NCBI GenBank assembly: GCA_019637695.1
Contig: JAHBVG010000045.1
Coordinates: 1-48,388, forward strand
Source of the DNA: Caldilineaceae bacterium
GTDB taxonomy: Bacteria; Chloroflexota; Anaerolineae; Caldilineales; Caldilineaceae
Direction: 5' to 3'
Length of the DNA stretch: 48,388 nucleotides
Both the position numbers and the translations under genes were made by a program. Below, piece by piece: positions 39,756 through 48,388 of this stretch (position 1 is the stretch's first letter; each line of letters starts with the position of its first letter). The notes below the pieces were generated by a model, which saw only the letters and a program-made list of their open reading frames with translations, ran no database searches and was not told where the DNA came from.

Positions 39756-42429
39756 AAATTTTTCCCAACAAGCAGACGGGGAAGCGCGCGAGCAGATCTG
39801 CGAGTTGCACGCGACCACCGGGATGGGATTCATCGGTGAAGGGATTGCGCCACTCACCGCTAGGGATCTCGATGCTGGCGCCGTCGCCGTTGCGTCCGTG
39901 GCGGAGGGTGAGCCGGGGGACGACGACGATGAGACCATCCCCGCGGGCATAGGCGACGGCGCTGGGCGCTCCCTCCACCGGCAGGGGACGATACGCGCTT
40001 TCCACACTAAAGAGGTGCGGATGCTGGCGGCGCAACCCCAACGTCTGGCGGATGACCCAGAGTTTGGGCAATCCTTCCTCGGCGCGAGACCAAATGATTT
40101 CGGGCGTAATTCTAGCCTGGGGATTAATCCCCAGGCTAGAATTACGCAGCCCCAGGCTAAAAAAATCACGCCGTTGAGCGTAATCAACAGGGCGGCGGTT
40201 GTCGGGATCGACCAGTGAGAAATCCCAGAGTTCGGTCCCCTGGTAGATATCGGGGATGCCCGGCGCTGTGAGTTTGATCAACGTCTGCGCCAGCGAGTTG
40301 ATCCAGCCCGCTTCTTTGATTTCATTCACAAAAGCGGCTACGTCGGCCATGAAGGTCTCATCGGCGTAGATGGCGCGGATGAAATCGGCCATCGCTTCCT
40401 CGTAATCCGGGTTCGGATTGGTCCAACTGGTGTAGACTTTGGCCTCGCGGGTCGCCTTTTCCATGTAACCCACCATGCGATCCTCGTCGATGGGCCACGC
40501 GCCGACCATATTTTGATAGAGCAGATAGTCGGCGTTGCGGTCGGGAAAGCCGTCGCGTTTATAGGCGGCGTTCTGCCCGGCCCAGCGCTCCACCGCCGCG
40601 GCCCAGCGTTCGGGGATCTCCGAAAGCACATTGAGGCGGGCGCGCACATCTTCGCTGCGTTTGGTGTCGTGGGTGGATGTAGCCAACATGGCGAGCGGCC
40701 AGGCTTTGTCCATTTTGACCGTCTCGGCGTGGAACTCCTCGACCGAGACGCCAAAGTGACCGGGATTGCCGCCCACTTCGTTGAGCGAAACAAAGCGGTT
40801 GTAGTTGTAAAAGGTCGTATCCTCGACCCCCTTGGCCATCACCGGCCCGGTGAATTGCTGAAAGCGCATGACAAGCTCGGTCGCCATGGGGCCACGTACC
40901 CGTAGCAGCAGCAAGTCACGGAAAAAGTCGAAGAGATCGGGGCTGAGATCGGGCCGATGTTCTTTGGCCGCTTCGATGGCCTTATCCACATATTGAATAT
41001 CCCGCTCTGAGACTTCCTCGCGGTCGGGGTGGACGTAGGTGCGGTAGACGTGAAGATTGGCCGCCACCTCAAGAACAGCTTCGCGTAGTTGGTTGCGGGT
41101 GTAATCGCGATGGCGGCGATGACGCTCACAGACCACTTCAAAAAGGCTGACGAGACGGGCGACATCGCTGCCCAATACCTCGCGCATGACCTGGAATTTC
41201 TTTTGGCGCACAACCTCGGCATAGTCGGTGCTTTCGCCGGTAAAACGGGTATAGATCTCACTGATCGTCTGTTCGGCGTCAGCGTCCACAAAGAGGCCAT
41301 TCACCCGGTTGAGGAAGTCATAGCCGGTGGTACCGGCCACGGGCCAATCGGATGGTAGATCCTCGCCTGGCTCCAAAATCTTCTCGATGACGACCCATGC
41401 CTGGGGATCGGCTTCGTGCAGTTGTTGAAAGTAGCGCGCCGGGTCGTGCAATCCATCGGGATGATCGATGCGCAGCCCGTCGAGCCGTCCTTCGGCCAGC
41501 CAGTTGAGGATCAGGTGGTGCGTCTCAGCGTAGACCATCTCATCTTCCATGCGCAAGCCGATGAGGGTGTTGATGTCGAAGAAGCGGCGATAGCCCAGTT
41601 CCCCTTGGGTGATGCGCCAGAAACTGAGCCGATAATTCTGTTCGCTCAAGAAGGCGTCGAGCGCGTCGAAATCGGCGTTGAGCGCGTCAACGGCGCGGCT
41701 GATGGCCGCGCGTACCGAAGGTTGTTCAACGGCGAGTTGGCGCAGCAGATTCCCCAGCACCGCTTGATCGCGATAGCGACGTTGGGCGCTGTGGCGATCC
41801 GTGGCGGTGGGTTGGGGCAGCCAGCCATAGGCGTCGGCCAGGAAGGCCAGTTCGTTGGATGGCCCATGATCGGCGGCAGCGGAAAGCACTGTACGCAGCG
41901 AGCGTGGATCCACCGGGTAGATGTTTTCGTAATAGCGCACCACAAAGTGTTCGCCATCGAAATCAAGCTGAATCTCACCGTTCTCCAATACGCGGCCATA
42001 ATGATCGCCGAGGACCGGCACCAGCACCTGATTCTCCTGGCGCGCCTCGGATGGGTTCCACTCCACATCGAAGAAGGCGGCGTAGCGGCTCGATGGTCCA
42101 TTTTCCAACACATCCCACCACCAGGGGTTGTCCGCGCCGGTGATAGCCATGTGATTGGGCACGATGTCGAGAATGTGGCCCATGTCCGCAGCTTTCAGCG
42201 CCGCCGTTAACCGTTCCAATGCATCATGGCCGCCGATCTCTACATTCACCCGTGTCGGATCCACAACATCGTAGCCGTGATTGCTGCCCGCTACCGCCTG
42301 TAGCAACGGCGAGGTGTAGACATGGCTGATCCCCAGATCCGCCAGATAATCGACGAGTTGAGCGGCATCGTCCAGCGTGAAGTCAGCATGGATCTGTAAT
42401 CGATAGGTTGCGGTTAGATTAGTTGACAT
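39754..42429 (-). CDS. treY: malto-oligosyltrehalose synthase
   Basis: This 891-residue GH13 enzyme turns the terminal alpha-1,4 bond of maltodextrin into alpha-1,1. Catalytic residues are Asp322 (GLRIDHPDGLHDP), Glu349 (WVVIEKILEPGEDLP) and Asp588 (TSTHDTKRSED). The family start ATYRLQIHADFTL is present. Between the conserved NRRPVDYAQRR and PEIIWSRAEEGLPKLW about 15 extra residues (around 761-775) are encoded by a perfect 44-bp palindrome in frame. The start ATG lies inside the end of treX (11-bp overlap), so the two are translationally coupled. Confidence 0.95.
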   Translation of the reverse strand: MSTNLTATYRLQIHADFTLDDAAQLVDYLADLGISHVYTSPLLQAVAGSNHGYDVVDPTRVNVEIGGHDALERLTAALKAADMGHILDIVPNHMAITGADNPWWWDVLENGPSSRYAAFFDVEWNPSEARQENQVLVPVLGDHYGRVLENGEIQLDFDGEHFVVRYYENIYPVDPRSLRTVLSAAADHGPSNELAFLADAYGWLPQPTATDRHSAQRRYRDQAVLGNLLRQLAVEQPSVRAAISRAVDALNADFDALDAFLSEQNYRLSFWRITQGELGYRRFFDINTLIGLRMEDEMVYAETHHLILNWLAEGRLDGLRIDHPDGLHDPARYFQQLHEADPQAWVVIEKILEPGEDLPSDWPVAGTTGYDFLNRVNGLFVDADAEQTISEIYTRFTGESTDYAEVVRQKKFQVMREVLGSDVARLVSLFEVVCERHRRHRDYTRNQLREAVLEVAANLHVYRTYVHPDREEVSERDIQYVDKAIEAAKEHRPDLSPDLFDFFRDLLLLRVRGPMATELVMRFQQFTGPVMAKGVEDTTFYNYNRFVSLNEVGGNPGHFGVSVEEFHAETVKMDKAWPLAMLATSTHDTKRSEDVRARLNVLSEIPERWAAAVERWAGQNAAYKRDGFPDRNADYLLYQNMVGAWPIDEDRMVGYMEKATREAKVYTSWTNPNPDYEEAMADFIRAIYADETFMADVAAFVNEIKEAGWINSLAQTLIKLTAPGIPDIYQGTELWDFSLVDPDNRRPVDYAQRRDFFSLGLRNSSLGINPQARITPEIIWSRAEEGLPKLWVIRQTLGLRRQHPHLFSVESAYRPLPVEGAPSAVAYARGDGLIVVVPRLTLRHGRNGDGASIEIPSGEWRNPFTDESHPGGRVQLADLLARFPVCLLGKI
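40104..40147. repeat. perfect 44-bp palindrome inside treY
   Basis: The bases 40104-40125 (GCGTAATTCTAGCCTGGGG then ATT) are exactly complementary to 40126-40147, with no loop. A degenerate further arm (CCCAGGCTA, then ATCACGC) follows at 40151-40170. The element is read in frame as part of treY (codons 762-776). It resembles dispersed palindromes that spread through genomes, here inserted in a coding region without breaking it. Confidence 0.9.
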
Positions 42430-44551
42430 GGCGCAACACCATAGTCGAACGCGCCGCTACTGGGATCACCTGATCGGGGTCGAAGAACTCGCCTTGCTCC
42501 TCTAGCTGGGCGTTGCTTGTGTCCAGCACCTTTTCCCAGCGGTCGCTCCATTCCGCTGGGGGAAGTTCAAAGTCGATCTGCTCGTGGTGCGCGTTAAAAA
42601 GTACGAAGAAGGTATCATCGGTGACCCGATCCCCTTTGTAGTCGGGATAGCGCAATGCCATCCCGTTGAGGAAGACGGCCAGCGATTTGGCGAAACCCGC
42701 GTTCCAATGCTCGTCGGTCATCTCTTCGCCGTCGGGGGTGAACCAGCCGATATCATGGACTTCGCTGCCGCGGATCGACATGCCTTGAAACCAGCCGCGC
42801 TGGCGGAAGACGGGATGGTTCTTTCTAAATTGGATCATAAATCGGGTGAATTCGAGCAGATCTTCGTCGATGTTTTCCCAATCGTGCCATGCGAGTTCGT
42901 TGTCCTGGCAGTAGGTATTGTTGTTCCCCTGTTGGGTACGCCCGTGTTCGTCGCCGGCCAGCAACATGGGGACTCCTTGAGAGAGAAGCAGCGTGGTCAG
43001 GAAGTTGCGTTTCTGCTGGGCGCGCAATTGGTTGACTTCGGGATCGTCGGTGGGGCCTTCCACGCCGCAATTCCAAGATCGATTGTGATCCTCACCGCCG
43101 CCGGAATCGAAGTTGGCCTCGTTATGCTTTTCGTTGTAGCTCACCAGATCGTTGAGCGTGAAGCCATCGTGGGCTGTGATGAAGTTGATGCTGGCGGTCG
43201 GGCGTCGCCCATCGGATTGGTAAAGATCCGAGCTGCCGGTGAAGCGAAAGGCGAATTCGGCCAATCCGCTCTCCTCGCCGCGCCAGTAGTCGCGCACCAC
43301 ATCGCGATAGCGTCCGTTCCACTCGGCCCAGCCCGGCGGGAATCGCCCGACAAGGTAGCCGCCTTCGCCCAGATCCCACGGTTCCGCGATCAACTTGACC
43401 TGCGAGATCACAGGGTCCTGATGGATGATGTCGAAGAAGGCGCCGAGGCGATCCACTTCGTGCAGTTCACGCGCCAGCGCCGCCGCCAGATCGAAGCGGA
43501 AGCCATCCACATGCATCTCAAGGATCCAATAGCGCAGGCTATCCATGATCAATTGCAGCACGTTGGGCTGCATCATGTTGAGCGTGTTGCCGGTGCCGGT
43601 GTAATCCATGTAATAGCGGGGATTATCGTGAGTCAAGCGGTAGTAAGACGCGTTGTCGATGCCGCGGAAACAGAGCGTCGGCCCCAGGTGATTGCCTTCA
43701 GCGGTATGGTTGTAGACCACATCGAGGATCACTTCGATCCCCGCTTTGTGGAAAGCCTTTACCATCTCTTTAAACTCGCGCACCTGCTCACCCCTCACCC
43801 CTGAACTGGAATAGCGGGCATCGGGGGCAAAGAAACCAATCGAGTTATAGCCCCAATAGTTGGTCAATCCCATATCGACCAGATGCCGGTCGGCCACGAA
43901 TTGGTGGACAGGCATTAATTCTACGGCGGTGATGCCCAGCTTTTTCAAATAGTCGAGGATAGGTGGGCAGGTCAGCCCGGCGTAGGTGCCGCGTAACTCC
44001 TCTGGCACGTCTGGGTGCTGCATGGTGAAGCCTTTGACGTGCATCTCGTAGATGATCGTTTGATGGAGTGGCGTCAGAGGCGGCCGATCTCCTTCCCAAT
44101 CAAACGTGCTATCGATGACAACAGCTTTGGGCAGGAAGGGCGCGCTGTCCATTTCGTTGTACGAGAGATCCATCTCTGGGTGGCCGATCTCGTAGCCGAA
44201 GATCGCGTCATCCCAATCGACAGTGCCAGCGATGGCTTTTGCATATGGATCGAGCAGGAGGTTGGTGGGGTTGAAGCGATGACCTGCTGCGGGGTCATAG
44301 GGGCCGTAGACCCGATAGCCGTAAAGCTGGCCCGGCCCGATCCCTGGCAGATACATGTGCCAGATCTGATGGGTGCGTTCGGTCATGCGGTAGCGGGCGA
44401 TCTCTTGGGCAGGGGCGTCCGCGGCAAAGAGACAAAGTTCAACGCCAGTGGCGTTATCGGCAAAGAGCGTAAAATTTACCCCTTTCCCATCCCAGGTAGC
44501 GCCTAGTGGATAGGGATAACCCGGCCATATTGGTTGTTGATCGTTAGACAT
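42419..44551 (-). CDS. treX: glycogen debranching enzyme (isoamylase type, GlgX/TreX)
   Basis: This 710-residue GH13 debranching enzyme has an N-terminal CBM48 domain (YPLGATWDGKGVNFTLFAD). Catalytic residues are Asp354 (HVDGFRFDLAAALARE), Glu390 (KLIAEPWDLGEGGY) and Asp462 (FITAHDGFTLND). It removes alpha-1,6 branches of glycogen to supply linear maltodextrin for TreY. It is first in the treX-treY-treZ set and overlaps treY by 11 bp. A 610-bp gap with a weak dyad lies upstream. Confidence 0.94.
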   Translation of the reverse strand: MSNDQQPIWPGYPYPLGATWDGKGVNFTLFADNATGVELCLFAADAPAQEIARYRMTERTHQIWHMYLPGIGPGQLYGYRVYGPYDPAAGHRFNPTNLLLDPYAKAIAGTVDWDDAIFGYEIGHPEMDLSYNEMDSAPFLPKAVVIDSTFDWEGDRPPLTPLHQTIIYEMHVKGFTMQHPDVPEELRGTYAGLTCPPILDYLKKLGITAVELMPVHQFVADRHLVDMGLTNYWGYNSIGFFAPDARYSSSGVRGEQVREFKEMVKAFHKAGIEVILDVVYNHTAEGNHLGPTLCFRGIDNASYYRLTHDNPRYYMDYTGTGNTLNMMQPNVLQLIMDSLRYWILEMHVDGFRFDLAAALARELHEVDRLGAFFDIIHQDPVISQVKLIAEPWDLGEGGYLVGRFPPGWAEWNGRYRDVVRDYWRGEESGLAEFAFRFTGSSDLYQSDGRRPTASINFITAHDGFTLNDLVSYNEKHNEANFDSGGGEDHNRSWNCGVEGPTDDPEVNQLRAQQKRNFLTTLLLSQGVPMLLAGDEHGRTQQGNNNTYCQDNELAWHDWENIDEDLLEFTRFMIQFRKNHPVFRQRGWFQGMSIRGSEVHDIGWFTPDGEEMTDEHWNAGFAKSLAVFLNGMALRYPDYKGDRVTDDTFFVLFNAHHEQIDFELPPAEWSDRWEKVLDTSNAQLEEQGEFFDPDQVIPVAARSTMVLRHVN

Positions 44552-45161
44552 ATATATCCTGTGTGTACATGAGAATCACATGCTTGTAACCTGGACATCT
44601 CGGGTAGATACAGTTGAGTCACCCACAAAACGAGGCCAGAAAGAGTTGCGCTGAAGAGCGCCTGTTCTTCCTGGCCACTGTTGGACGAAAATTAGTATGC
44701 AACATCGAGGCGCAGCAGAGGAGTATAGGTTCAAGGTGCGGTTACTTTAGCACACTCCCCGCTCTTGCTGAATAGTTCGATATATAGAATAAGATACATT
44801 CGGTGGATACATACCTGTACTTTGAAATGCTTGTCCATTTTATGATAGCCCTGCACAATATATTGTCCATAACTCGTCTGGAAAACCGCTTACTATCCTA
44901 GCCACCTGACCAGGGTTAAGACTGTCCTATGCTACGTCACCCACAAGCCTGGGGAGGCTGTAGACTTGGTGGCACAGATTTTGTTAGATAAATTACAAAT
45001 ATAATGTTAAATTTGCAGTGAACATTAGCTCGAATTATCTTGTCTACACATTGTATTTGAAACGCTGACCTGTGTTGGGTGCGAGCATAGTAGATGCCAG
45101 TGCATAAGAGGCAATCCCCTGCTTCCTAAGCCAAAGATTCTGCTGCTTCTCAGTTTCCTCT
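44552..45161. other. 610-bp gap upstream of treX with an interrupted dyad at 44634-44676
   Basis: No gene is convincing here. GGCCAG (44634-44639) pairs with CTGGCC (44671-44676) and GCGCT (44648-44652) with AGCGC (44657-44661). This interrupted dyad lies 83 bp upstream of the treX start, where a repressor site or leader structure could be. The right part (44930-45160) is A/T-richer and contains stops in all frames; it may be further decayed actF sequence. Confidence 0.45.
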
Positions 45162-45698
45162 TTGACCTTAGATTTCTTCATCCTTCGTTCTGCCCTCTAT
45201 TTTGTCATCTGGATTCTACTGGTCTACTTTGTGACCCGCTTCTCCTATAACCATGATAAAACGGGCGATGACACCATGTTGGCGCGGGCCAAACAGATCA
45301 GCATTGTGGGCTTGTTGCTGATTTTCGTCACAACCACCCTGGCCAGCCTGGATTGGATTATCTCGCTGAACCCCAAGTGGTATTCCACGATCTATTTTGG
45401 CATCCCCTTTGCGCTACTCCTAACCCCAGGCTTCAGGACTGATGTCCGCCGTTTGGTTACCGTTGCCTCGCTGATTCTAGGAATGCGCTTACTTGGCATG
45501 TTTTGGGTTATCCTTCCTGTCTACTCGCCTGGCATATCGTTCAACTGGATGAATTTTGTACTGCCTCTTGCTTTTGGTGAGTTGTGGGTAGCCCTTTACA
45601 TCTGGAGCCTGAAACGCCACCACTTGCTCCCCATCAACCACCCAGAATGGATAGAGGTTGAGCGTCGAGAATTTTCAGAAGCCGAAATCATTACCTGA
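45162..45698 (+). pseudogene. actF: remnant of alternative complex III subunit ActF with internal deletion
   Basis: The 178-codon frame starts at TTG 45162 without a ribosome site and looks like a piece of ActF, a membrane quinone-binding subunit of about 400 residues. FFILRSALYFVIWILLVYFVTRFS is one membrane segment (first 20: FFILRSALYFVIWILLVYFV). LASLDWIISLNPKWYSTIYF is the strongly conserved ActF motif. It then jumps to GIPFALLLTPGFRTDVRRLV and FWVILPVYSPGISFNWMNF, which normally lie about 90 residues later. The N-terminal helices are also missing. No other act gene is nearby. It is most likely a dead fragment. Confidence 0.6.
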
Positions 45699-45835
45699 TC
45701 GTAACTATGTTAATTTCTAATTGTCGTTCAGAGCGAAAGCGCAGGCTGGTCATTTGACCAGGTTTTATTGATGAAAAACCATATGTTTTGCAGGGAATGT
45801 ACAGGATTTTGGCTGTGTACCACTCCTGTCCAGGT

Positions 45836-46366
45836 CTATTTGCGATTCATACGCCAGACCATGAAATTCAGAATGCCGGCAAAGGTTGTCCACAGAAGAT
45901 ATGGAATTAACATAAGCCCTGCTACGGGCTTGATGCGATAAAAGCTGGCAATTGTCGCAACGACCAGATGCCACAGCACCAAAAGCTCGACAAATGCCCA
46001 CCCTAGCTTGCGCATCCCAAAGAAGATAATCGACCAGAGCGTGTTAAAGACAAGGTGGATGCCATAGATCTTCAGCGCTGTTTTGGCCTCTGAACTGGTG
46101 GAAAGGTCCTTTTCATTGCCGCTGCGTCCTTCCCGCCAGACCAGCCAGGATGCAATCCCCATCATGGTAAAGAGGAAGGTCCACGCCACGGGGAAGAGCC
46201 AGTTGGGCGGGTTCCACTTGGGCTTGTCCAGCGAAAGATACCAGTCATCCAGGGTTTTGCCGGTGGCGGCACCGCCGATCACCGCAGCCAGGGTCGGTGC
46301 CAACGCCGCTATTCCAATAGAGACAAGCTGCGTGTTTTTGCGAGATTTAATAGGGATGCTCTTCAT
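45836..46366 (-). CDS. tspO: TspO/MBR family protein
   Basis: This 176-residue membrane protein has five helices and the family signatures YLSLDKPKWNPPNWLFPVAWTFLF (beginning YLSLDKPKWNPPNWLFPVAW), MGIASWLVW, FNTLWSIIFFGMRKLGWAFV and LMLIPYLLWTTFAGILNF. TspO proteins bind porphyrins and other hydrophobic ligands and respond to stress or light. AAAGGAG is nine bases before ATG 46366. A loop of about 25 residues with EGRSGNEKDLSTSSE after helix 2 is longer than usual. Confidence 0.92.
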   Translation of the reverse strand: MKSIPIKSRKNTQLVSIGIAALAPTLAAVIGGAATGKTLDDWYLSLDKPKWNPPNWLFPVAWTFLFTMMGIASWLVWREGRSGNEKDLSTSSEAKTALKIYGIHLVFNTLWSIIFFGMRKLGWAFVELLVLWHLVVATIASFYRIKPVAGLMLIPYLLWTTFAGILNFMVWRMNRK

Positions 46367-46412
46367 GAGGAAACTCCTTTATGTGACCGCAAGGCTTTAT
46401 TCGAATTCAAAG

Positions 46413-47060
46413 TCAGCCCTGTTTGGGCAGTAAATCAATTTGACCTGTCCGTCCTTCATGATAAATCGTAAAGATACTGTTGGCTACGTCGCCAGGCTTA
46501 AGATGAGCCTTGGGCAGGGTGGCTGGCCCACGTTGCCAGAATTTCGTATCCACGGCACCGGGGCGTATCAGTGTTACTTTGCGCTTGCGCTCTTCCTTCG
46601 CCAACACTGCGACCAAGGCTTCCAGCCCAGCCTTGGCGGACACATAAGCGGCCAGGCGTGGCAACTGCAACTGCTCTGTTAGCGCGCCAATGAAAATGAG
46701 ATGGGCATCCACCGCCAACAGGGGCAGGCTATGATGCAGCGCTAAATAAGCGCCGTTGAGATTGGCGTTGAGGATGCGCGACCAATCAGTCGGCGACAGA
46801 TCCGCTACCTTGGTGAAGGCAATATCGCCAACGGCGTAAACCCACAGATCCACAGTATCGATCTCCCCGTTCAGCGCGAGGACAGCCTGCCTGATCGAAT
46901 AATCATCGGCCACGTCGGCCTGAACCGCTGCCGCCAATCGGTGGTCGGTCTCGGCGTCGTTGTGGATCGTCACCGCTACCCGCCAACCTGCATCGAGTAG
47001 CTGACCGGCCAAAGTTTGTCCGATGTCACCGTCGCCGCCCCAAATCAAGGCTTGTTTCAT
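46413..47060 (-). CDS. SDR family oxidoreductase
   Basis: This 215-residue short-chain dehydrogenase is a smaller member of the family. The cofactor loop is IWGGDGDIGQTLA, a variant of TGxxxGIG. VYAVGDIAF takes the place of NNAG. The active site has the pair Tyr and Lys in AAYVSAKAG, with IFIGALTEQ at the usual Ser position, where Ser is not evident. The gene lies 46 bp upstream of tspO on the same strand, so co-transcription with it is likely. Substrate unknown. Confidence 0.82.
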   Translation of the reverse strand: MKQALIWGGDGDIGQTLAGQLLDAGWRVAVTIHNDAETDHRLAAAVQADVADDYSIRQAVLALNGEIDTVDLWVYAVGDIAFTKVADLSPTDWSRILNANLNGAYLALHHSLPLLAVDAHLIFIGALTEQLQLPRLAAYVSAKAGLEALVAVLAKEERKRKVTLIRPGAVDTKFWQRGPATLPKAHLKPGDVANSIFTIYHEGRTGQIDLLPKQG

Positions 47061-47186
47061 GCCAATTCCCTGTATGTGGGTTCACGCTTCAATATCTGTT
47101 CATATCTTGTCGAGAAAGTCCACATTTTTCAGTGAGATTTCATGGATTTGTTGAGATGAACGCGGCGCAGAGATGGAGAATCTCAT

Positions 47187-47216
47187 TTGCCATTTCCCTG
47201 CAGAGCGCTTTATAAT
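47187..47216 (+). promoter_or_regulatory. candidate sigma-70 promoter upstream of the CARF gene
   Basis: TTGCCA (47187-47192) and TATAAT (47211-47216) are separated by 18 bases, a 5/6 and 6/6 match. It would give a leader of about 210 nt before the CARF gene at 47434. No other gene lies in 47061-47433, and nothing else is evident in that gap. Confidence 0.45.
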
Positions 47217-47433
47217 TTCGACAATTAATTCTGCCGACGATTGTGGACAGTGCGCCATCATCGATCTCACCCTCCACTCCCCAGCGCGCTAGTGCCTCAA
47301 CACCTTTACCAACTTTCTCGCCATAACGGCTACGTTTACTTTGAATGCTCTCCTCTCTTCTGTTGAATCAGGGGTTGAACGAGAGTTTCTCCCTTTTCGT
47401 AATCATGCTTCTCAAGCAACGAGGTAAACGCCA

Positions 47434-48388
47434 ATGGACATCTCCAACTATCAGGTAGATCATCTTCTCTTGCTGGTGGGCGGCAATCCGCTGCCGAACG
47501 CGGTGGCGGGGCAGTTATTAACCGCGCCCACTGCTACCATCTGGCTTCTCCATTCTGATGGCGCTGATGGCGAACCGAGTACCAAGAAAACGGCTGAGAA
47601 TCTTGAGCAGTTTTTACGCCAGAAGAACGAGACCTGGACGATTCACTTAGAACCAATTCCAAGTTCTGACAACATACGCATAGAAAATTGCTTAAAGAAG
47701 ATAATATGTCAGATAAAAGGCCGCATTGGTCTCCACTACACTGGCGGCACAAAATCCATGTCAGTTCACGTTTATCGTGCGCTGGAGAAAGCATTCGCCA
47801 ATACGCAGCTTCGCCCTATGTTTTCCTATCTCGACCCGCGCCAGCTTGCCCTGCGTATTGATGGGTATGGCACAGAAAGTAGCAAATCATTCTTTTTGAT
47901 TAAGGATGAAAAACTGCGACGAAAACTACAGGTTACGCCTGATGCACTGGCTGGCTTGCATGATTACCAGCGAGTTACGCAAAATACAAATTGGGCTAAA
48001 CCAGAAGAAACGCCTGGGTTGCTGGAGTTATGCCAGGAAATAAGCCACTTGAATAGCACATCAGGGGGCAATGAAGCTTGGAAGAAATGGGTGTACAGAG
48101 AACAGCACAAAGTTCTGCCTACTCCCTCTCAGAATCCGGGTCTAGAAGGAGTAACCGCCGCCTTGAACCAGTTGTGTGGTGTTGACAGCGCAACAGCCGA
48201 TATGGTGGCGGCAAAACTACTTCCGAGCAAGGCCAATGCACGGCTCACAAATTGCCAGGACTGGTTTCGCAGTCAATGGCTTGAAGAGTATGCTTTGTGG
48301 TCTGTTCGCCAAACAGGTAATCCCTTCATTCATCTCAGTGAAAAAGGTCTGAATTATAAGGGCAAGAACAGCGGAGATGATTTTCAGC
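47434..48388 (+). CDS. CARF-domain nuclease (Card1/Can2, DUF1887-like), truncated by the window end
   Basis: The frame is open from ATG 47434 to the edge (318 codons read). The N-terminal domain is a CARF fold: LLLLVGGNPLPNAVAGQLL at residues 11-29, where cyclic oligoadenylate ligands bind, and LHYTGGTKSMSVHVY at 100-114, the TGGTK signature of the Card1/Can2 group. After a linker or wing region, WFRSQWLEEYALWSVRQ (277-293; Trp282-Leu-Glu284) is the usual entry to the PD-(D/E)XK nuclease domain; the catalytic D and E-x-K lie beyond the window. Such proteins are effectors of type III CRISPR immunity, switched on by cyclic oligoadenylates. The right-hand neighbours should decide the context. 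Confidence 0.8.
   Translation, partial: MDISNYQVDHLLLLVGGNPLPNAVAGQLLTAPTATIWLLHSDGADGEPSTKKTAENLEQFLRQKNETWTIHLEPIPSSDNIRIENCLKKIICQIKGRIGLHYTGGTKSMSVHVYRALEKAFANTQLRPMFSYLDPRQLALRIDGYGTESSKSFFLIKDEKLRRKLQVTPDALAGLHDYQRVTQNTNWAKPEETPGLLELCQEISHLNSTSGGNEAWKKWVYREQHKVLPTPSQNPGLEGVTAALNQLCGVDSATADMVAAKLLPSKANARLTNCQDWFRSQWLEEYALWSVRQTGNPFIHLSEKGLNYKGKNSGDDFQ

Noticed and set aside
39486..40187. Minus-strand ORF of 233 codons across the treY-treZ gap
   Set aside because: It is out of frame with treY, begins inside the palindrome and crosses the purine tract; no family features.
42584..43804. Plus-strand ORF of 406 codons
   Set aside because: It is antisense to treX, which has all catalytic residues.
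47061..47433. CRISPR array or leader next to the CARF gene
   Set aside because: No direct repeats were found; only a candidate promoter is visible.

Overview
The window is a GC-rich, gene-dense bacterial chromosome segment. It probably comes from a member of the Chloroflexota (Anaerolineae/Caldilineae-like). This is an inference from a remnant of the alternative complex III subunit ActF, the many family-1 carbohydrate ABC transport components, a second highly divergent GroEL, and the TreXYZ set. No rRNA or tRNA gene and no CRISPR array was seen.

Layout. (1) 1-5052, plus strand: the end of a sugar-binding lipoprotein, a SelA/DgaE-like PLP enzyme, a restriction-fold protein, an MmcQ/YjbR protein and a secreted PA14-SH3 protein. 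(2) 5128-11661, minus strand: an Asp-box beta-propeller protein, a divergent GroEL-like chaperonin and an ankyrin/LRR/TPR lipoprotein. (3) About 11.8-22.0 kb, an accessory stretch read almost entirely on the minus strand. It holds five DinB-family proteins, several toxin-antitoxin type modules (orphan Phd, a PBECR-like/DUF2283 pair, HigB with a HigA-like partner that has no HTH, and HicAB with a frameshifted hicA), two small genes of unknown function (one with an in-frame stop), and three copies of a roughly 70-bp palindromic element. (4) 22.1-37.6 kb, mostly plus strand, looks like a sugar-acid or plant-polysaccharide catabolic region: an enolase-superfamily enzyme, RidA, an SDR, creatininase, a CBM9-like protein, an M24 peptidase, CutC, a CnbZ-like protein, two alpha/beta hydrolases, a three-gene sugar ABC transporter without an ATPase, and a PhyH dioxygenase. 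An Rpn nuclease gene killed by one stop codon lies within it. (5) 37.7-44.6 kb, minus strand: treX-treY-treZ, the route from glycogen to trehalose. (6) 45.2-47.1 kb: an ActF gene fragment, TspO and an SDR. (7) 47434 to the right edge: the N-terminal part of a CARF-domain (Card1/Can2, DUF1887-like) nuclease, of the kind that accompanies type III CRISPR systems; it runs out of the window.

The most unusual signal is not a gene. At least ten intergenic gaps each carry a long inverted repeat built from short, low-complexity words repeated in tandem. Examples are a perfect 29-bp stem at 24862-24930, a 20-bp stem at 6990-7081 and a 19-bp stem at 31878-31925. Each locus uses its own word, and they lie in convergent, co-directional and divergent gaps alike, so simple transcription termination does not explain all of them. 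A separate perfect 44-bp palindrome sits in frame inside treY. The region also shows active gene decay: hicA, rpn, actF and a small ORF at 19510-19785 are all broken by small, precisely locatable lesions.
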